A stretch of DNA of 7,625 nt from an uncultured Oscillospiraceae bacterium (GTDB lineage Bacteria > Bacillota > Clostridia > Oscillospirales > Oscillospiraceae): assembly GCA_947631805.1 (NCBI GenBank), contig CANRNA010000082.1, forward strand, positions 1 to 7,625, read 5' to 3'. This document shows positions 5,220-7,625 of this stretch, one piece after another; position 1 is the stretch's first letter, and each line of letters opens with the position of its first letter. The position numbers and the translations under genes were made by a program. A model generated the notes under the pieces. That model searched no databases. It saw only the letters and a program-made list of their open reading frames with translations, and was not told the DNA's origin.

Positions 5220-7101
5220 AGCTCGTCCCTCCCGAAGTAATGGCTATCTCCGTCCGCTGGGCCAGGCCGCTCACGTAAGCGGCGATGCTCTTCTCTATGT
5301 CCTCCGACACGCTCTGGCGGAAGGTGCCGTTGTCTGTGAGCCTGTCGGAAAAGGTCTTGGCCACCCGGGCGCGGAGACTGTCTGTCACCACGCTGCCGGT
5401 GCTGATGAGCCGCCGGAGCACCACCGGCACGTTCAGCCGGGATGCGAACTGGTCGATGGGGATGTGCATGATGGGCACGGCCACCGCCGCCACCGCGAAC
5501 AGCAGCACGTCCACGATGCCGCCGCCGGGGATGGCCATCAGCACGCCTCCCACCAGCGCCACGATGAGCACCTGCACGCTCTTGGACAGGAACGTCAGCT
5601 CGCCCCCCAAGTCCAGCTTCGGGTCGATGCCGTCCTGGAAGCCCCCCACGCCGGTCAGCTGCATTTGGCTCACGGCCACCCCGTACTGCTGGCATATCCC
5701 GTCTATCTGGGGCTGGAGGGCCATACACACCTGCATCAGCTCGTTTTTCACCACATTGCCCAGGGCCTCCTGCTCCTCCCGGCCCCCCAGGGCCTGGCGC
5801 ACAGCCTTGACCACGGCGCCGTTCATATCCTCCAGGGCGGCGTAGCCGCCGCTCTTCCAGCGCTCGAAGTGCTCTTTCAGCTTGGCGCAGGTGAGCCCCG
5901 CCAGATGGTCGGACACGGCGGTTATCAGCTCGTCCATCCGGCCCCGGACCGCGCCGGATACGGCGTCTCCCGCCAGGTACTGGTCGATGGCGCTGTTGAA
6001 GGCCAGGATGGCGTCGTCCACACGGGCGGAATAGGCCAGCCCCTTGGCGATGGACAGCTCCGGCTCGTCGCAGACGACGATGACGGACCCGGCGAACGCC
6101 TTGGCGCACTGCTCCTGGAAAAAGCCCATCCTGGACGCCCCGCCGGTGAGCAGCACGAGCTCCGGGGGCCGGGCAGCCGTCTTCTCGGCGGCGCTGCGCA
6201 GAGCGTCCTCCAGCATCCCGGCGAAGCTCCTGCCCTCCAGGGCGCTCGTCTTCATCTGGATGACCCGGAATATGAGCGGGTCGTTCACCTGTATCAGCAG
6301 GTTCACCGGCTCCTCATACAGCAGCGTCACCATCTCCTGGCACTGGATGTTCTTCCCCCCGGCGGACTGGCGGGTGAAGTAATCCTCCTTTACCCGGCGG
6401 GCCGCCAGCAGGCAGTGGCTGCGCCAGGCCGGGGACTGGTCGAACACCCGCTCTATCTCCGCCCGATGGGGGGATGTGCGCACGGCCGCGTCCAAAATGG
6501 CCTCGTCCACGGCCCCGCCGCCCAGATACACGTCTCCGAACACCCCCACGTTGGTCTCCCGGCCGTCCACCACATAGGCGAAGTCCAATGTGGAGGAGCC
6601 GATGTCGATGACCAGGGCGCTTTTGGCGATCAGGGCCGGGTCCAGCTGGATGGTCTTGGCGTGCTTGGCGTACAAGAACGCCCCTCTCGACTCGGAGACC
6701 AGCCGGGGCTCGGGAAAGCCCGCCCGGCGTATCATATCCAGATACCGCTCCCGTGCCAGGCCGTCCCACCCGGCGGGGCAGCCCACCGTCACCCTGTCCC
6801 CCGGCCGGACCGTGTCCCCCAGCGCCTCCCGCAGGCCCTTGAGGAACCGGCCCATGTCCTCCAGGGCGTCGGGCTGGCCGGACAGGAACCTGGACTTGAA
6901 CCGGACGGAAAGGTCACGGGCCGCCGTCTGGCCAATCGCGTCCATGCCGATGACGGGCCTGCCGTCCTCCCCGCTGGCCACGGCGGAGAGGAAGCTGCGC
7001 CGCCCGGTGATCACCACGGGCCGGGGCTCTATGCCGCTCCCGGCAGGCAGTACGCACACACAGCTCTCCCCGTCGCCCACGTCGATGCCGATATAGTTCA
7101 C
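5212..7101 (-). CDS. Hsp70/DnaK-like ATPase with C-terminal membrane hairpin (629 aa)
   Basis: An actin-fold ATPase of the Hsp70 family. Visible motifs are phosphate-1 IGIDVGDGES (residues 4-13), the VGCPAGWDGLARERY segment (106-120) matching the Hsp70 VPAYF region, ESRGAFLYA (137-145), phosphate-2 VIDIGSSTLDF (164-174), and adenosine motif LLTGGASRM (317-325). The Thr pair of DnaK phosphate-1 is replaced by Asp-Gly. The usual beta-sandwich substrate-binding domain and EEVD-type tail are not seen. Instead, after about residue 385 there is a helical region and two hydrophobic segments (about 509-525 and 529-545) joined by a GGG turn, resembling a membrane hairpin. I chose GTG at 7101: it has a GGAGG core at 7109-7113 with a 7-base spacer, forms a GTGA overlap with the upstream gene, and puts the phosphate-1 motif at the N-terminus as in all Hsp70s. 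An ATG at 7179 would add 26 residues that read as a shadow of the upstream gene. Confidence 0.9.
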   Translation of the reverse strand: MNYIGIDVGDGESCVCVLPAGSGIEPRPVVITGRRSFLSAVASGEDGRPVIGMDAIGQTAARDLSVRFKSRFLSGQPDALEDMGRFLKGLREALGDTVRPGDRVTVGCPAGWDGLARERYLDMIRRAGFPEPRLVSESRGAFLYAKHAKTIQLDPALIAKSALVIDIGSSTLDFAYVVDGRETNVGVFGDVYLGGGAVDEAILDAAVRTSPHRAEIERVFDQSPAWRSHCLLAARRVKEDYFTRQSAGGKNIQCQEMVTLLYEEPVNLLIQVNDPLIFRVIQMKTSALEGRSFAGMLEDALRSAAEKTAARPPELVLLTGGASRMGFFQEQCAKAFAGSVIVVCDEPELSIAKGLAYSARVDDAILAFNSAIDQYLAGDAVSGAVRGRMDELITAVSDHLAGLTCAKLKEHFERWKSGGYAALEDMNGAVVKAVRQALGGREEQEALGNVVKNELMQVCMALQPQIDGICQQYGVAVSQMQLTGVGGFQDGIDPKLDLGGELTFLSKSVQVLIVALVGGVLMAIPGGGIVDVLLFAVAAVAVPIMHIPIDQFASRLNVPVVLRRLISTGSVVTDSLRARVAKTFSDRLTDNGTFRQSVSEDIEKSIAAYVSGLAQRTEIAITSGGTSYE

Positions 7102-7625
7102 AGCCGCGCCTCCTCCCTTTTCTCCGGGTTCTCCAAATACTGTCCCTTGCACACCAGCGTCCCGTCGCTTATCTTGCACAGCGCCGGATAGACCGTCCGG
7201 GAGGCCTTCTTGGTGGGCATCACGTCGTAATACTGCGGTCGGGCCGGGTCATAGTCCTCCCAGCGCAGATCGTTGGCTCTCAGGAGCTTTTCCGCCGTGT
7301 ACAGGGCGCTCTCCGGGGGATACTGGCCGTTGGCGAAGGCCCACACGTACTGGCACAGGGACAGCTCCGTCTGCTCCATGGGCATATCTGCCGGGACGAT
7401 CATGTCGTCCAGCAATGCTCGCAGGTCCCTCATCTGGGCGTCGAAAAGCCTGGCCTGGCGGCCGATAAACTCGTCCAGATAATCCAGCCGCAGCTTCATC
7501 CGCACCGACACGGGCCCTTCCTCCCGGACAGGCAGCCCAAACCGCGCCGCCGCCAGGGCCAGGCCCGCCGCGAAAAACACGGCGCACCGCCACATCCCCT
7601 TGCCAGCCAGCAGGGAAAAGGCGAG
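7098..7625 (-). CDS. membrane-anchored protein with possible GrpE-like C-terminus, probably 5'-truncated
   Basis: The reading frame is open to the right edge of the window. An ATG at 7595 would give 165 residues, but AAGGGG lies directly against it with no spacer. The in-frame codons upstream also encode a hydrophobic stretch (LAFSLLAGKG) with GC-rich third positions, so the real start is probably outside the window. Counting from that ATG, residues 1-20 are strongly hydrophobic (CAVFFAAGLALAAARF), a likely membrane anchor. A helical region with coiled-coil character follows (about 31-66), then a small C-terminal domain ending in RTVYPALCKISDGTLVCKGQ (about 133-152). The order of a helix followed by a small beta domain with a YPAL-like strand, placed directly upstream of an Hsp70-like ATPase, suggests a divergent GrpE-like nucleotide exchange factor; this is tentative. 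The TGA stop overlaps the GTG start of the Hsp70-like gene. Confidence 0.75.
   Translation of the reverse strand, partial: LAFSLLAGKGMWRCAVFFAAGLALAAARFGLPVREEGPVSVRMKLRLDYLDEFIGRQARLFDAQMRDLRALLDDMIVPADMPMEQTELSLCQYVWAFANGQYPPESALYTAEKLLRANDLRWEDYDPARPQYYDVMPTKKASRTVYPALCKISDGTLVCKGQYLENPEKREEARL
7109..7118 (-). promoter_or_regulatory. Shine-Dalgarno that decides the GTG start of the Hsp70-like gene
   Basis: The minus strand reads AGGGAGGAGG inside the end of the upstream gene. Its nearer GGAGG core (7113-7109) is 7 bases before the GTG at 7101. This spacing, together with the GTGA stop/start overlap, favours the GTG over the ATG at 7179. Confidence 0.75.

Noticed and set aside
3624..5240. 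Plus-strand open frame of 538 codons opposite dynamin A.
   Set aside because: Same shadow effect: it is antisense to a gene with intact G1 and G3 motifs and has biased, low-complexity composition.
7102..7179. Upstream ATG at 7179 as the start of the Hsp70-like gene, adding 26 residues.
   Set aside because: The extension lies wholly inside the upstream gene in another frame. The GTG at 7101 has a well-placed Shine-Dalgarno, and the phosphate-1 motif belongs at the extreme N-terminus.
5092..7191. Plus-strand open frame of 699 codons opposite the Hsp70-like gene.
   Set aside because: It is antisense to the Hsp70-like ATPase, rich in His, Gly, Leu and Pro with no motif, and is explained by GC-rich codon bias.
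1..7625. CRISPR arrays, tRNA or rRNA genes, insertion sequences or attachment sites.
   Set aside because: I saw no regularly spaced repeats, cloverleaf-like sequence, transposase motifs or terminal repeats. The window is almost entirely accounted for by the minus-strand operon.

Overview
The window is a compact, single-strand gene block. Every supported gene lies on the minus strand and is transcribed from high to low coordinates, with little non-coding DNA. The DNA is GC-rich, yet the ribosome-binding sites are strong and Gram-positive in style (for example a full AAAGGAGG). Together with the protein families this suggests a high-GC member of the Clostridia, perhaps a gut Oscillospiraceae relative. 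That assignment is inference from style, not a database match.

Layout in transcription order: (1) the 3' part of a gene for a membrane-anchored protein with a possible GrpE-like C-terminus, 7625-7098, probably continuing past the window edge; (2) an Hsp70/DnaK-like ATPase, 7101-5212, with no recognisable substrate-binding domain but a C-terminal hydrophobic hairpin; (3) dynamin-family GTPase A, 5219-2952, with a degenerate G4 motif and a C-terminal domain resembling a CBM26 starch-binding module; (4) dynamin-family GTPase B, 2896-875, with canonical G motifs and a glycine-rich hydrophobic paddle-like segment; (5) an unrecognised 111-residue protein, 790-455; (6) the N-terminal 151 residues of a RelA/SpoT-type HD-domain (alarmone hydrolase-like) protein, 455-1, cut by the window edge. 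No stretch over 300 bases lacks a gene.

Genes 1-2, 2-3 and 5-6 overlap by a few bases at stop/start junctions (GTGA, an 8-base overlap, and TGATG), which points to translational coupling. The only two real gaps flank dynamin B. The 55-base gap before it holds a small hairpin at the stop codon of dynamin A, an A-rich leader with a tandem 10-bp repeat, and a consensus Shine-Dalgarno. The 84-base gap after it holds a perfect 13-bp hairpin with a UCCG (UNCG-class) tetraloop, just downstream of a candidate internal promoter. The operon may therefore be expressed as two or three separately tuned modules.

Working model (inference): a membrane-associated machine in which an Hsp70-type ATPase with a possible exchange-factor partner works with a pair of unequal dynamin-like GTPases, one membrane-inserting and one carrying a carbohydrate-binding-like domain. 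It is linked genetically to an enzyme that may degrade (p)ppGpp-type nucleotides. I do not recognise this as a characterised system, but I cannot search for it here.
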